A stretch of 64,000 bases of DNA from assembly GCA_033439265.1 (NCBI GenBank), contig JAVTVX010000013.1:20626500-20690499 (forward strand). Reading direction: 5' to 3'. Both the position numbers and the translations under genes were made by a program. Below the pieces are notes generated by a model, which saw only the letters and a program-made list of their open reading frames with translations, made no database searches and was not told the DNA's origin. This document shows positions 49,248-60,771 of the stretch, one piece after another. Source of the stretch: Dillenia suffruticosa. Taxonomy: Eukaryota > Streptophyta > Magnoliopsida > Dilleniales > Dilleniaceae. Position 1 is the first letter of the stretch. Every line of letters starts with the position of its first letter.

Positions 49248-49909
49248 TTATATATTATGTATTTTGTATCATATATTATATTAATAATAATTCGATTCAT
49301 TTATATATGTTCATTTCTCGGATTTTATTTGTTTCGTTTCTCCTTTTTGTTTTATAAGAAATTAGTTTTTTTTTTTCAAATTGTTATTTTACTTTAACTG
49401 TTTAGATAATACACATATATCATAGTTTTTTTTTTTCATTCTCTATTTTAAAACTCTATTGATTTTGATTATTTATGCAATATGATATTATTTTTATATT
49501 AAATTAATCAAAAATGAAAAATAATATATTAAAATATAATGATTCTTAACATATAATTTTTAGATACTAATACTAATATTTTGTAATGTTACAATTTTTT
49601 TCAATTATGAGAATTTTTTGTCACTATTTTCTAATTTTTAAAAAATTTTAGAATTATTTTTTAATTTTATAATTTTTCATAAAATTATAAAGATAAACTA
49701 ACCTGATTTATTTTAATTATTATAATACATAATTTTGGATCGTCTAAATTAGATATAATTACAAAAATCGAAATTAAATATAATTATAAAAATCGAATTA
49801 AAATAATTAGGGGGTAATACAATTGGGAGATTAAAACAATTTGGAGGGGGGAATGACGTGCGTTTTTTGAAGGGAATGGCGTGCGTTTTTGAGAGGGAAT
49901 GGGATTGGG
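49248..49909. other. MULE 3' internal AT-rich sequence
   Basis: About 0.65 kb of AT-rich DNA between the PMD stop codon and the right inverted repeat. No gene is seen. Confidence 0.6.
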
Positions 49910-50195
49910 GTAATAGCGTGTGTTTGTGGGGTTTCCGCGTTTGCAAAACGCGGAATATGGTTGGTGCAAAACGGAGTAGGGTTTCCGCGTTTGGAAGACG
50001 CGGAATAGGGTTTCCGCATTTCCAAGACGCGGAAACCTCCCCAGCCAACACGTGGCTTTGTCGCGGGTTGAACCCGCGACAAATACGGTCGCGGGTCCAA
50101 CCCGCGACAAATACGGGTTATTTGGGGAAATATTTTCCCCCTCAGGTTTTTTTTAAAATTTTTTTTAAAAAATGGGTCATTTTCGTACATTGCTC
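49910..50195 (-). repeat. Right terminal inverted repeat of the MULE
   Basis: Pairs with the left repeat. It contains CCGCGTTTG/CAAAACGCGG-type hairpins (near 49932-49956, 49985-50004 and 50013-50033), a CACGTGG core near 50049-50055 and two GTCGCGGG palindromes. It ends in the GTACATTGCTC terminus. Confidence 0.85.
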
Positions 50196-50204
50196 GATAC
50201 GGAG

Positions 50205-51030
50205 AGGTTAACAAAAGTTCTGGTCTCATCCACATTTTTTTTTCTTGCTTAATGAGAATGGTAGAGAAGGGCAATGAATATTTGCAAGGGCAAATGACCA
50301 AATCTCAACTACACAAAACTTAAAAACTCTTATTGAAGTTTTTATTTTGATTGTTAGAGGACATATTTTCTTAATTTGAATCCTAATTCAATAATTTTTA
50401 ATAAATACCAAATCTATCCGATTTGAATCCAGACTAAGGAGATAATTCTTCTTCTAATTATCAAATTAAGATACAAATTAGAAATTTTAAAGTTGTGAGG
50501 TAATTTACAGATAGGGGAGTGCACAGTTTACAAAACCTCTTGGGGCATTTTAGCATGTACCACTAAAGATCTAAAGTATGCCATTAAATATCTTAAAAAT
50601 GATTTTTATTCTCTTAAAATTATAATTTCTGCCTTTTCTCTTGGATGTTCTATTTTGCATTTTCAATAAATTTTTAAATTTTACAATATTCAAAATAATA
50701 ATTTTGATAATTAGTTGATAGAAATTATGTACTAATAATGTAATTTATAAATTAGTTAATCATCGAGTTTAAATTTTCGGTGACAATGTGAAAATAGATC
50801 CAACAGAAGAATTGCAATAATTAATTGTCGAATTATGTAAAAATAATGTAATTCACCCTTAGAAAATGCCAAGCTTATCTTAAGGAGTCGGGCGAGCCGC
50901 GCTCATTAGGCCCATGGGCTGATTGGCACCGGCCCGTAGTCCCACTACATCTGGCTCATGCTTAGGCAACTCCCGGTCCCCAGCCAAGAATATGAATTTT
51001 AGCGTTGGAGAGAGAGAGAGAGAGAGAGAT
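50205..51030. other. Intergenic and promoter/leader region of KDTA
   Basis: No coding sequence recognised. The end of the stretch is GC-richer (about 50880-50990) and runs into a GA microsatellite (51009-51028) placed directly before the KDTA start codon. No convincing TATA box is seen. The antisense frame 50880-51068 is a shadow. Confidence 0.5.
51009..51028. repeat. GA microsatellite in the KDTA leader
   Basis: About ten GA units end two bases before ATG 51031. Confidence 0.9.
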
Positions 51031-54000
51031 ATGATGATGATGATTGCGAGAGGGCAGCGAGCATACAAACTCTACAGAGCACTAACATACGGTCTCTCTC
51101 CGCTGCTAAACCTCCACATACGGTGGCGGATATTCCGAGGCCTCGAACATCCTCTCCGGTGGCCGGAGCGTCTCGGCTTTCCTTCATCATCTCGCCCTCC
51201 TGGCCCTCTTCTCTGGTTTCACGCTGTCTCCTTAGGTTTCTCTCTCTCTCTCTCTCTAGATTCTTAGGTTTTCCTCTCTCTCTCTCTCTCTCTAGATTTC
51301 GATTTTGGAATGTTTAATTTTTGAAATTTGTGTAACAGGTGAAGGAATGGCTGTGATTCCAGTGATCAAACATTGTATCCAGCAACGGCCTGATTTAAAC
51401 GTTTTGATGACCACAACTACTGCTTCTGCATTGTAAGCAAAAACCCTAGTTTAGAACTAATGAAATTGTTCATATTGTGTTGGATTTTGGATAGATCTTA
51501 CTTTTTTATGTTATGCTTGGAATTAAATGATAAAAGATCAATTCTAAATGTGGAATTCAAGTGAATTCATTTACTCAAAGCACAATGTAACATGTGAGTT
51601 CAAAGCACAATGTAACATGTGAGTTCAATTCTAATTTTTGTTATTACCTAGTTTTAATTATGATGTAACCGTGTGGACCGGGCCATGACATCTTCTCAAG
51701 TTCATTGCAAATGATGCATAACTATTTCTAGGAGTGAGTGTACCATACTGTGTTGGCGTTGAATATGCCCTTTTGGGCACAAGACATACCATGCTTTGTA
51801 ACTTAGAACAATATAACATTTTTTATAACTTTGGAGTTTACCATGTCCTTTATTTTTTATTTTTTACTTTTTTTTTCTGAAGATTGTTAGATTTGGATGC
51901 CGCATATAATTTTGGAATTTGTTTGGTTGCAAGTAGGGCATTTTTTTTGGGAATTTGATAATCCCTTGAAACCGAGAAGAAGTAGTTTAACTAATTTACA
52001 TCCTTTTCTTTTCTTGATTCAGTGATGTTATAAAGAATTGGCTCCCAGATTGTGTAATTTATCAGGTAAATCTTGTTTTGCCATTATGAGATTTAGTCTC
52101 ATTTCTCTTCCCTCTAATTTGTGTCTAGTTGTGGTACTACGTTGATTCAATTGTGCTCAATTTGGTTTTATTATGAGCATTTGAAGTGCTGTGAACACTT
52201 TTTAAGTTGTTCCAAGCCTTTGGACTGGCACTCTTTAAATTGGACATTGAGAACTGACTAAGGTCACAGAGAATTGAAATCTCTTCGCTATATCTGCATA
52301 AAAGAAAGGTTCTCCTGTGTAAATGAATTTGTCTGTTATTTTGTGTGGTCTTTATAAGATTCCATAAGTTGCATAGCTCATCTATATGAGCAAAGTTCTA
52401 AGAAGAAAAGCCAAGTGTCTGATTTCTTTATTAAAAGTTTGGACGTAGATAACTGAAGATTGTTCATAGAATAAACATATGCTTCTTTCCCCAGTACTGT
52501 TCTTATGGCAGGTACGTTATTCCGTTTGCAGTGGCTATTAACTATCATTAAGTTAGTTGCTCTCTATTGTAGCCGACTCCAGAAGTCAACTGTATTTCTG
52601 TGATTATGGTAATCCTATACATTTTGCAGTATTGTGAGGGGGATCATATTTATTACTATCTTTCTGCAGCAAATAATTTTGCTACCTAGCGACCAGTTCT
52701 AAAAGTCAAGCTTGAACATGGGATTTTAGACAGCTTGTCAAACTTGAATAAACCTCTTATTGAACCTAGCATTAGGCATTCCAAGCATGTTACCAAACAA
52801 TTAATGAGATGATGATGGCAATTTTTGAAATTTGATGTCAGGTGAAATTTAATCAACAGCATTTATGTTCATCACAATAGCAGACAAGGGGCAGCATTTA
52901 GTTAATTAAAATAGTTTCTGCAACCTTAATGCATTGTGAGCTGGAAAAGCTGTTCCTTATTTATTTATTTTTGCAGTCAACAGTGTTGAGATTTTACCAT
53001 TGTTTTTTTTCTGTCATTGTGAATACTTCTTCCTTGAAGTCTCTCTCACTTTCGTGTGTTTGCTTTCTTTTGCTGCTGCCATCTCATGAGTCAAATCTCT
53101 TATTTTGGTTTCAACATTGAGCTCTATAATTCTCATTTAGATTTGCATTAGTACTCACCTAAAGTTGTTTGTGTAAACCAGTTTGCACCAATTGATACTC
53201 CAGTCGCTGTGGATGCTTTCCTCAGCTACTGGAAACCAAATGCAGTTATTATAATGGAGAGTGAATTGTGGCCAAATCTTATCATGGGTGCCTCGAGAAA
53301 TGGTGTAAGTTGTATATGCCCTTGTCTAGAGAAATCATGGATGCCACATGCTTACACTTAGAAAATAGCCTGTTTCTCTTTTTTGTTAGTTGTACTGTTA
53401 TGATTTTATTGAACTCATTAAGAAAATCTAAAATTTTGTATCCATGATGCTCACAGCATTTTGGGACTATGAGATGTGTCTTTCAGCTGATGGTTCTTTT
53501 GCAATCTTTTCTACTATATTTATTTTGAGAAAATCACTATTATCAAAATTTTATGTGGCTCATGTACCTTACATAACGCTGAACTAACATGACCAGCTAA
53601 CTTATTCAAGCTCTTTCCAGATTGCCCTGGCACTATTAAATGGTAGAGTATCCGCAAAATCATTTGAATATTGGTCAGCACCTGAACTTCTTCCACTGAT
53701 TTCGCTTATGCTATCAAAGTTCTCCTTGATTGTTCCACTGGTATGCTCCAATTTTTAAGTTCATCCATTTGCGCCTTTGGCTTTCTCAATCATTCTGTTT
53801 TTATCTCACAGAGCAATATCCAAGCAATCCGATTTCAGCTATTGCAAGCCCCACCATTAGCAATAAACTTCTCTGGTGACTTGAAGTATGGTATGCCCAT
53901 TAATCTATTATGAAGCTACTTCAGTGCGGATGTGAACACCACAAATGGCACAAGCCTGAGTTACCACTGATGAATGGCTTTTACTTTTCATGTTTGCCTA

Positions 54001-57000
54001 ATTCGATTACTATAAACCATTACCTTTACTTTTATTTGAAGCAGCATGAAATAATAGAACAGAGCCATTAAACGAAATTAAGTTTTGTACCATTGGGAAT
54101 TTAAAACCAAGACTTACAGAAAACCTGTTTTCCTTTTCCCTATAGGTGAAAATGCTCAAAATTGGAAGTGATATAAGAGAGCTGTGCAATCCAAATGGGA
54201 AACCATAAAATTCTATCATCTAAGCAGTTATTGATTGGAAAGTTAACTGCAAAATTGATGAGCAATGGAAGGTCCTATATTTTTCTTAACATCTTTATAT
54301 TAAACCTCAGCATGGAGCAAAATTTAGGAACTGACCATAAATTCTGAGCAAGGGAGATGAGTACAAAGATATTAGGATCAACCTTCGTCCGTAATCATGG
54401 TACCATGCACCCCACTTATATCTTGTCACAGCTCCTGTTAGCCACCTTCCTCATTCCAATATCTAGTACCGCAGCTAGCACTTAACAATCAACTTTCACA
54501 TGTGCAACTTGTTATACATTTATACCCGTCAAAGCCATAATATTTTGTCGGAATATGAAGATTCTGCACTATCTACTATGAAGCCTTCTCTTTCTTGCTT
54601 CCAAGTTGAGTTGCAATAGTCCATACCCTATTATTTTTTTTGTATCTAGCTTTTTAAATTCAACAAGTGAGGTTACTTTGTTTTGCTTGTCACTCAGTTA
54701 GCTGTACTAGTGGAGTGTGGTTTCTTTTATCATATCTTGTATCCGTGATGAAACCGGTCAAAGGTTTTGAAAGAATTCTCTCCCATTAAGGCCTCTGCAT
54801 ATGCCAGAAACTAATTACATGGATACAACAATATTTAAAGCTGTGGTTGAAGTATGCAATTGCTTGTTATCACTGGTCTTAGGTTCAACTTTTGCTAGGA
54901 GCATCTTCCGTGTTAAAAAAAAAGGTTTGGAAGGTCTATATTATCTCTGTAAAGTAATTTTTTGTAACTGTTTTGATTGCAGTGAGATCTTTCAGTGTAG
55001 AAAACTGGAAATTGAAATTATCTTCCTTTATAATGTTAGAGTGTTACATTAGACTGTAAATGTGCTAATTTCTTTTTCCATTCATAGACAACATGTTTCT
55101 TTTAACCTCTGTTTCTTCTTTGTTTACAAAACGATGTGAATTTACTGTTCATTTTGCAGCTGTAGCAAGCCTTAACAATTCTGAGACACAGGATCCAAGG
55201 ATCAAAGAGCTCAGTGCACAGCTTGCCAATAGGCCTGTTTGGATGGCTTCCTCAGTACACAAGGGTGAAGAAAAAGGTCAGTTCCTCCTTTGTCTATGCC
55301 CTTCCGATTCATTAAGTAGTTTGCACTTCTGCTTATGAATTACCATAGAGGACCTTGTGTGGTTTCTTTGATGTTTAACAACCTATGTCAGTGGCTGGGT
55401 GTGTTTTGAGTTTAGCGTCTCAAAAAAGATGTAACTTGGTAAATGTTCAATGCAACAGTTTGTCGCAAGATCTAAAAGTTTCTTGGTTGTTCCTTGGTGA
55501 TATTTCTATCATTATCAGCCAAAAATGTTTCTTTTTCTCCAGCGGGCTCCTGAAAAACTCTTTTGCTGTATTTTTCAAATTGGTATTCATTTTTGTTTGC
55601 TGTTAGTGAATTTCTCTGACAACAATATTGCAATTTTTTTGTTACTTCTTTCTTGTTATATGCTCTATCTTCTTGATGCTATATGCTAAATAATCCATTT
55701 TGTCTGATATTGTTCTAGGCTGATGCCATAGCTTCTTGCTAACTATTGAACCAGTAGTATTGCACAGTAATTTGGGAGTATGTAACTTTTCAATAGGGTA
55801 ACTTTTGGAACTCCCACTCTACCTGTCATTCATCTTGTCCAAATAATGATATGATCAAATAGAAATCAATCAAGCTACTAATAAGTTCAAGTGATTTGTA
55901 ATCATGCAAATGCTATGTGTGGACTGGTAATGGTTCTTTCTATTTGCTTTGAAGAGCCAGCCTTACTTCTCCCGGATTAATAAATTTTATGCAACTTTAG
56001 GGCATCAATGTTTCTTCAGTAAAATACTTTTTATACGTGCACTTATGTTGATCAATTTGCAGTGATGCTAGAAGTCCACAAAGTACTTATGCGAATGCAC
56101 CCTGATATTATCACTATTATTGTTCCTCGGCATCCTCAGCTTGGACAAGAGATTGCCATTGTATGTTCCAGATAAGTTCTCCTACTAATATTAAAGCTCC
56201 TGTTTATCATTTTAGTGAGTTGTGTTTGCACATGTTTAAGCAAAGATTCAATCTTTAAAGGGTATTCTTTTTCATTCCTTAAATATTGTTATATTAGTTA
56301 GTATACCATGATTCTTTTGGATGTAAAGACTGCTTCCATTCCCAAACACACCTCATGGTATGATGTTTGGGACATGATCTGCTGTCCCATGCTGCATATT
56401 CTCATTACTATTGCGCCAATCTTTCATTCAGGAATGCCAATTTATCTAGTTTGCTGTTGATTACAAAGGACAAATGCTTGCAGCAGCAAATATCTTCTTG
56501 AAACAATTCTTATTGTATGCAAGATCTTATCTTGTATCACTTTCCTATTGGTGTAGGAAGCTCAATTAGAAGGCTTGAATGTGGCTTTAAGATCTCGTGA
56601 TGAAAGGCTTGTCTCTGAGACAAACATATATGTGGCAGACACCCTAGGTATTACTTTTAATAACGTTTTGATTCTTCTTACTCTCATTTTTGTTTTATAC
56701 GCGATTTTAATATCACGATTTCGGATAAGTATACTCTAGTCGAGTATTGGGTATAATGCGAGTAAGTATTGTTTCCACGAGAATATTTTGTATTACTAAC
56801 TATAAACTACTATTTCTAAGTTGGATAAATCAAATTACAATTACGAATATATTAAAAATCATGAAAATATTTAAGAACTTAGATCAATGGATAAAAACCC
56901 TAGAACATCTATTTCATCTGTTTTTAATCTTTCACATGACTGAATCTTTTCAGTTCCTTTAACTTTATTGACTAAAGAGTTATTGTTGATGATGATAAAT

Positions 57001-58934
57001 TTTCTAAGATTAGATTCACCTTTTGGTCATGTAATGAGTCCCTAATTCAACTAATCAAAACCCAATAGTCATACAATTTTGATTAATTCAAATTTTTTAA
57101 AGTTCTATAGAATATCTATAATTTTAGATTTTCCTTGAATTAATCATCCGTCGATCTCCTTTTCCTTGAATTAATCATCCGTCGATCTCGTAACCTTATG
57201 TGAATTTTATTGTATTGGATTAATTTCCTGCAATTATATTGGTAATACATATATTCAATCTCAAATTATCAAAATGTAGGGCCCTAAAACATTTGAAACA
57301 TTAAATTGAGAAGCGGTGGAGTGAAAGGGAAGTGTTCAGCTGTGCTTGCTATATTCTTGCAACCAAGTTGAAGTTGCTGAAACAGCCATCCAATATTCAA
57401 ATGAATTCAATTTGTGATATAATACAGCTTGTAAAGGAATATGGTTGTCTAACTGCTTTGCCTAATATTATTTCCTTATTGTATGGTATTAACTGAATGC
57501 TTGATTATGGAGAGAGAAAAGGAGAAGGTGTTGAATGTAGAAATCTTTATGTAATTAGACCATCTTTGCACTCTTCACTGCTTTGGAACTCTAGGTTGGT
57601 TCTTTGTGGGTAATTGTGATGTTTAAATGTCTTCATGTATGATTATGATGATCTTATAGAAGCGTCTTCATGTCTGTTGATGATGATCTTATGGAAGCAG
57701 ATCACTAGAACTGTGCATACTATTGCAGAGTTTTCTTTGATTTCACCATTGTATGCCAGATAATCTGCTTTGCAGGTGAATTGAGGCATTTGTATGAGTT
57801 GACACCCATTGCTGTAATTGGAGGCTCCTTTTTGCCTGGTTTGGCTGGCCACAATGTAGCAGAAGCTGCTGCAGCTGGTTGTGCTGTTTTGACTGGTGAA
57901 TATTCACTGTAGAATATATTTTTTCCTGTTTGCTGTTGGACATATTACAGAAGAGGCTTCTTTAATCCACTGGTGATTGCAGGTTGTTTTCTTGGGCACT
58001 TTTCGGACATGGTCATGAAGATGCAAGAATTGAATCCTATATCTGTTCTTCAGGTGTCAGAACCTCATCCTGCTTGTTCATGCCTGCTATAAAAAATTTG
58101 ACTTTTATCATTTTTCCCTTTTGGCTGCTGTGACTATTAATTGCAGAATGCGGCCCTTTTGTCCAATCCTCTGATATCATGGTACCTTTCATATAGCATT
58201 GATAGGATAATCAACCTTGCATTCAGCCACCAAGTTAGAAAGTGTTCGAATCATATGATCACTTTCAATTAGAATTTGGCACGCCTCCTGTCAGATCTTA
58301 GTACATTTTTCAGTACATTTTTAACTGGGTTCCCATTCTTGCATTCTGCCACCAAGTTAGAATGTTTACAAATTGTATGATCACTCTTCAATAAGAACCT
58401 TAAAACACCTTTGGCTTAATTCTTTTCGGGAAAACCGTGACTCCATGAAATATTACTTTTCATTAATAATTCCTTGTAAGAACTTTAGCTTACAGGAACT
58501 TGATAACTAAATGATCTTAGCATGCTTTTCATCAAAACTTCTGCAAATGTAAATGTTTTGAGTCAATGCAGCATTCATTTAGTTAACCGTACAAGTGTTA
58601 TGTCCAAGGATATTACTGAGCTCTAGTATAGGTAGATACCAGTTGAGTGTTGGTTCTTTAGTCATTAATTGGTTAATGGGGCACATTTATGTTATTAAAT
58701 TTTAGTTAATTTATTAATGGAGGATGTTAAGTTATTATGATACATTCTTGATTATTCTTTTTTCAGGTCTCTGGAAAAGCAGAGCTTGTGGAAGCCCTTA
58801 GCATGCTTCTCAGGAAGACTGACGCTTTGGAAGCACACCGGATGGCTTCGAAACAAGCATATCATCATCTATCAGATGGGGTTGTTTTAAATGTTTGGAA
58901 ATTGATCAGTTCCCACATTTTGGAGAAAACATGA
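51031..58934 (+). CDS. KDTA: 3-deoxy-D-manno-octulosonic acid (KDO) transferase, WaaA/KDTA type (GT30), 12 exons
   Basis: Exons: 51031-51235, 51339-51432, 52023-52065, 53182-53304, 53621-53740, 53812-53890, 55160-55276, 56063-56160, 56557-56647, 57776-57895, 57983-58053, 58767-58934. All have GT-AG introns and the phases close, giving 442 residues, the family's usual size. N-terminal landmarks are YRALTYGLSPLLNLHIRWR, RWPERLG and LLWFHAVSLGEG. The Glu after HAVSLG (residue 70) matches the proposed catalytic base of bacterial WaaA, and its codon lies just after the first splice junction. The C-terminal half has IIVPRHP, AVIGGSFLPG, GHNVAEAAAAG and CAVLTG, the GT-B nucleotide-sugar side. Plant KDTA is reported as a mitochondrial enzyme that transfers KDO from CMP-KDO to a lipid A-like acceptor. 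Four in-frame ATGs open the protein; any of them could start it, and the short Arg-containing N-terminus is compatible with mitochondrial import. The gene is intact. Confidence 0.93.
51239..51294. repeat. CT microsatellites in KDTA intron 1
   Basis: Two CT runs (about 51239-51258 and 51273-51293), each followed by TAGATT, immediately after the exon 1 donor. Confidence 0.85.
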
Positions 58935-59300
58935 AACAGATGGAGGAGGTATTTTATTTGATTTTTCAATCTCCTCTGTTGCAAACTGATGCTCGATAGT
59001 TTTTGGTCCTAAACCTATTCTATAGTTAGTTCTGATGCTGAATTGTGACTCTGATGCTTGCAGAGTCATAGACCAGAACTTGAGAATGTTTCTGTACAGA
59101 ATTTGCTTAAGTGGAGCATGTCTTGTCTCCTACTTGCCGGTTCCCATCATCTCAGTTAAACATAAAGTGATCAAGGCCCTCCCTCACCCTCTAAATAAAT
59201 AAATAACTCAATAAGCTTTTATCATAAGTTATTTGGGGTCAGTTATATGATTCAGCTTTTCCATTTATGTGCTAGATAAACTACGAAAAATAAATAATGG
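58935..59300 (+). other. 3' untranslated and flanking region of KDTA
   Basis: No further KDTA coding sequence. A GT-type site near 58949 and a TTGCAG near 59058-59063 could mark an intron in the 3' untranslated region. The stretch ends where caulimovirid sequence begins. Confidence 0.4.
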
Positions 59301-59309
59301 AAAGATGTT

Positions 59310-59816
59310 TTAACATGGTGCATTCTTTAATCCAAAAGGCATGACTAACCATTCATAAAGTCCTATGGGTGTGCTAAAAGCTGTCCATTCTATACTATGC
59401 TGGTGCATCTTGATTTGCCAATATCCTGATTTACAATCTAATTTGCTAAATATATTTCTTCCTTGTATGAGATGTAATAAATTATCCTTAGTTGGTATCT
59501 TATAACTATCTTCGACTGTATTATCATTGAGTCTTTTATAATTTATAACCATTCTTGCTTTACCTCTACGAATTTCACTATGATTTCTAACCATAAATGC
59601 TGCACTTCTATGTTTACTTTTACTTTCTTTAATTAATTTTAAATTCATTAACTCCTTAATTTGTTGTTCAAATTCTAATTTATCTTCTGTACTATATTCT
59701 AAATCTTTAGTTCTTATAACTAGGTCTTCATTTATTAGGTCTAACTTAGCTAACAATTTATTGTTACTCCAGAATTCTAATGGATTTTCTCCTACGAAGT
59801 AGTGATAAACCAACAA
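59310..59816 (-). pseudogene. Caulimovirid reverse-transcriptase fragment
   Basis: About 168 residues on the minus strand. Motifs of the fingers/palm region are clear: RRGKARMVINYKRLND, FSKLDCKSGYWQIKM (the first catalytic Asp region), TAFSTP and MPFGLKNAP. Similarity stops right after GLKNAP, before the YxDD catalytic box, and the frame ends at once in a TAA. Upstream protease and downstream RNase H are absent. The fragment is open but cannot be an active polymerase. The Caulimoviridae assignment rests on this motif style and on the neighbouring movement protein; a Ty3-type retroelement is less likely. Confidence 0.82.
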
Positions 59817-59846
59817 AATCTAAAATAGTTCATAGAAAGTGGTAAA

Positions 59847-60620
59847 ATGATGACATTATTTAAACCAGCGAAGGATAAGAAGGTAATAGAAAGTATAGAT
59901 GAATTAGCAGACATAGATAAGCAAGTAGAAATTTTTAAGAATAACAAGTTAGAATTATTAAATCCAAAAATTTTGTATAATGTAGGAATATTAAGTAAAT
60001 CATCAATTTTTAGACATTTTGAAGAAAAATTTGTAAGTTGTATTAATGAAAACGATCAAGTAAGTATTCAATTAATAGATAAAGAAAGTAGTAAATTAGT
60101 TAAAAAAGATTATAAATACATGCATTTAGGATATATACTTGTAGGAGTTAAAGGATTACATAGAGAAGCATTAGGAACAAGAGTTTTTATTTGTCTTTAT
60201 GATAATAGATTTGTAGATTTAGAACAAGGAATTTTATGTAGCTATGAAATTGATATGAATACTAGAGGAGCAATAATTTATTACTTACCTAATTTTAGTT
60301 TAAATGTTAGAGAATTTTGTAAAAATATTAAAATAGGAATTAAAACAAAGGGATATAAAATGCAAGAAAATTTTGATAATTTAGCAATAAGAGCATTACC
60401 AGCAATACAAATACCTAGTGAAACATACTTAGGAACTGAATGGCAATTAGATACATTTTTAGCAAGATCAAGATTAGAAGCAGATACATGTTATACATAT
60501 AAAGATTTGAATGGAAGGATTAGTTTTAAGTTTGATAATTACAGATATAGAGGAGATATTCAACCTAGTGAGAGTGACGAGACATATAGTTTAACCAGTC
60601 AAGAACATAGAAATGCCTAG
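59847..60620 (+). CDS. Caulimovirid movement protein (30K superfamily) reading frame
   Basis: An uninterrupted 257-residue frame from ATG 59847. The core LGYILVGVKGLHREALGTR followed by DNRFVDLEQG-type sequence is typical of the 30K movement proteins of pararetroviruses, which carry virus through plasmodesmata. The full-length frame inside an otherwise broken insertion suggests a young integration or one that has been little altered by chance. No plant promoter is evident and expression is unlikely. The stop codon overlaps the start codon of the next frame (ATGCCTAG, 60613-60620). Confidence 0.82.
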   Translation: MMTLFKPAKDKKVIESIDELADIDKQVEIFKNNKLELLNPKILYNVGILSKSSIFRHFEEKFVSCINENDQVSIQLIDKESSKLVKKDYKYMHLGYILVGVKGLHREALGTRVFICLYDNRFVDLEQGILCSYEIDMNTRGAIIYYLPNFSLNVREFCKNIKIGIKTKGYKMQENFDNLAIRALPAIQIPSETYLGTEWQLDTFLARSRLEADTCYTYKDLNGRISFKFDNYRYRGDIQPSESDETYSLTSQEHRNA

Positions 60621-60771
60621 AAATAAAAAAGGAAGTTTAAAAAATTTAGAAGCTAGAATAGAACAAATAGAAAAATTAGAAAATATAAATACCGAAGAAA
60701 ATAAGAAAGAAGAAGTCCCAGAAGTAATACCAAGACTTAAGTATAGCCCAAGAGCTAAGATAACAAAATAG
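60613..60771 (+). pseudogene. Small viral frame after the movement protein, probably the start of a longer broken gene
   Basis: Starts MPRNKKGSLKNLEARIEQIE and gives 52 residues, Lys/Glu-rich and likely helical (possible coiled coil). It overlaps the movement protein by 8 bases, the compact spacing used by caulimovirids. At its end the reading appears to continue in another frame (from about 60764), which joins the next entry; this suggests a frameshift. Role not recognised. Confidence 0.6.

Larger units (their letters stand above)
42826..50195 (+). mobile_element. Mutator-like element (MULE) with transposase and PMD gene
   Basis: This 7.37-kb element is bounded by 9-bp direct repeats GATACGAAG (42817-42825) and GATACGGAG (50196-50204), one mismatch. 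The left end reads GAGGAATGTACCGAAATAAC; the right end, reverse-complemented, reads GAGCAATGTACGAAAATGAC. The inverted repeats continue for roughly 250-300 bp and contain GC-rich palindromes: GTCGCGGGTT-type hairpins and CCGCGT/ACGCGG hairpins. Inside are a probable noncoding first exon near 43115-43397, a very AT-rich intron to about 44919, a MURA-type transposase (44922-47183 and beyond) and a plant mobile domain gene (47557-49247), all on the plus strand. Long inverted repeats plus a 9-bp duplication plus MURA define a MULE. Each gene has one in-frame stop, so this copy is probably inactive or only recently disabled. Confidence 0.93.
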
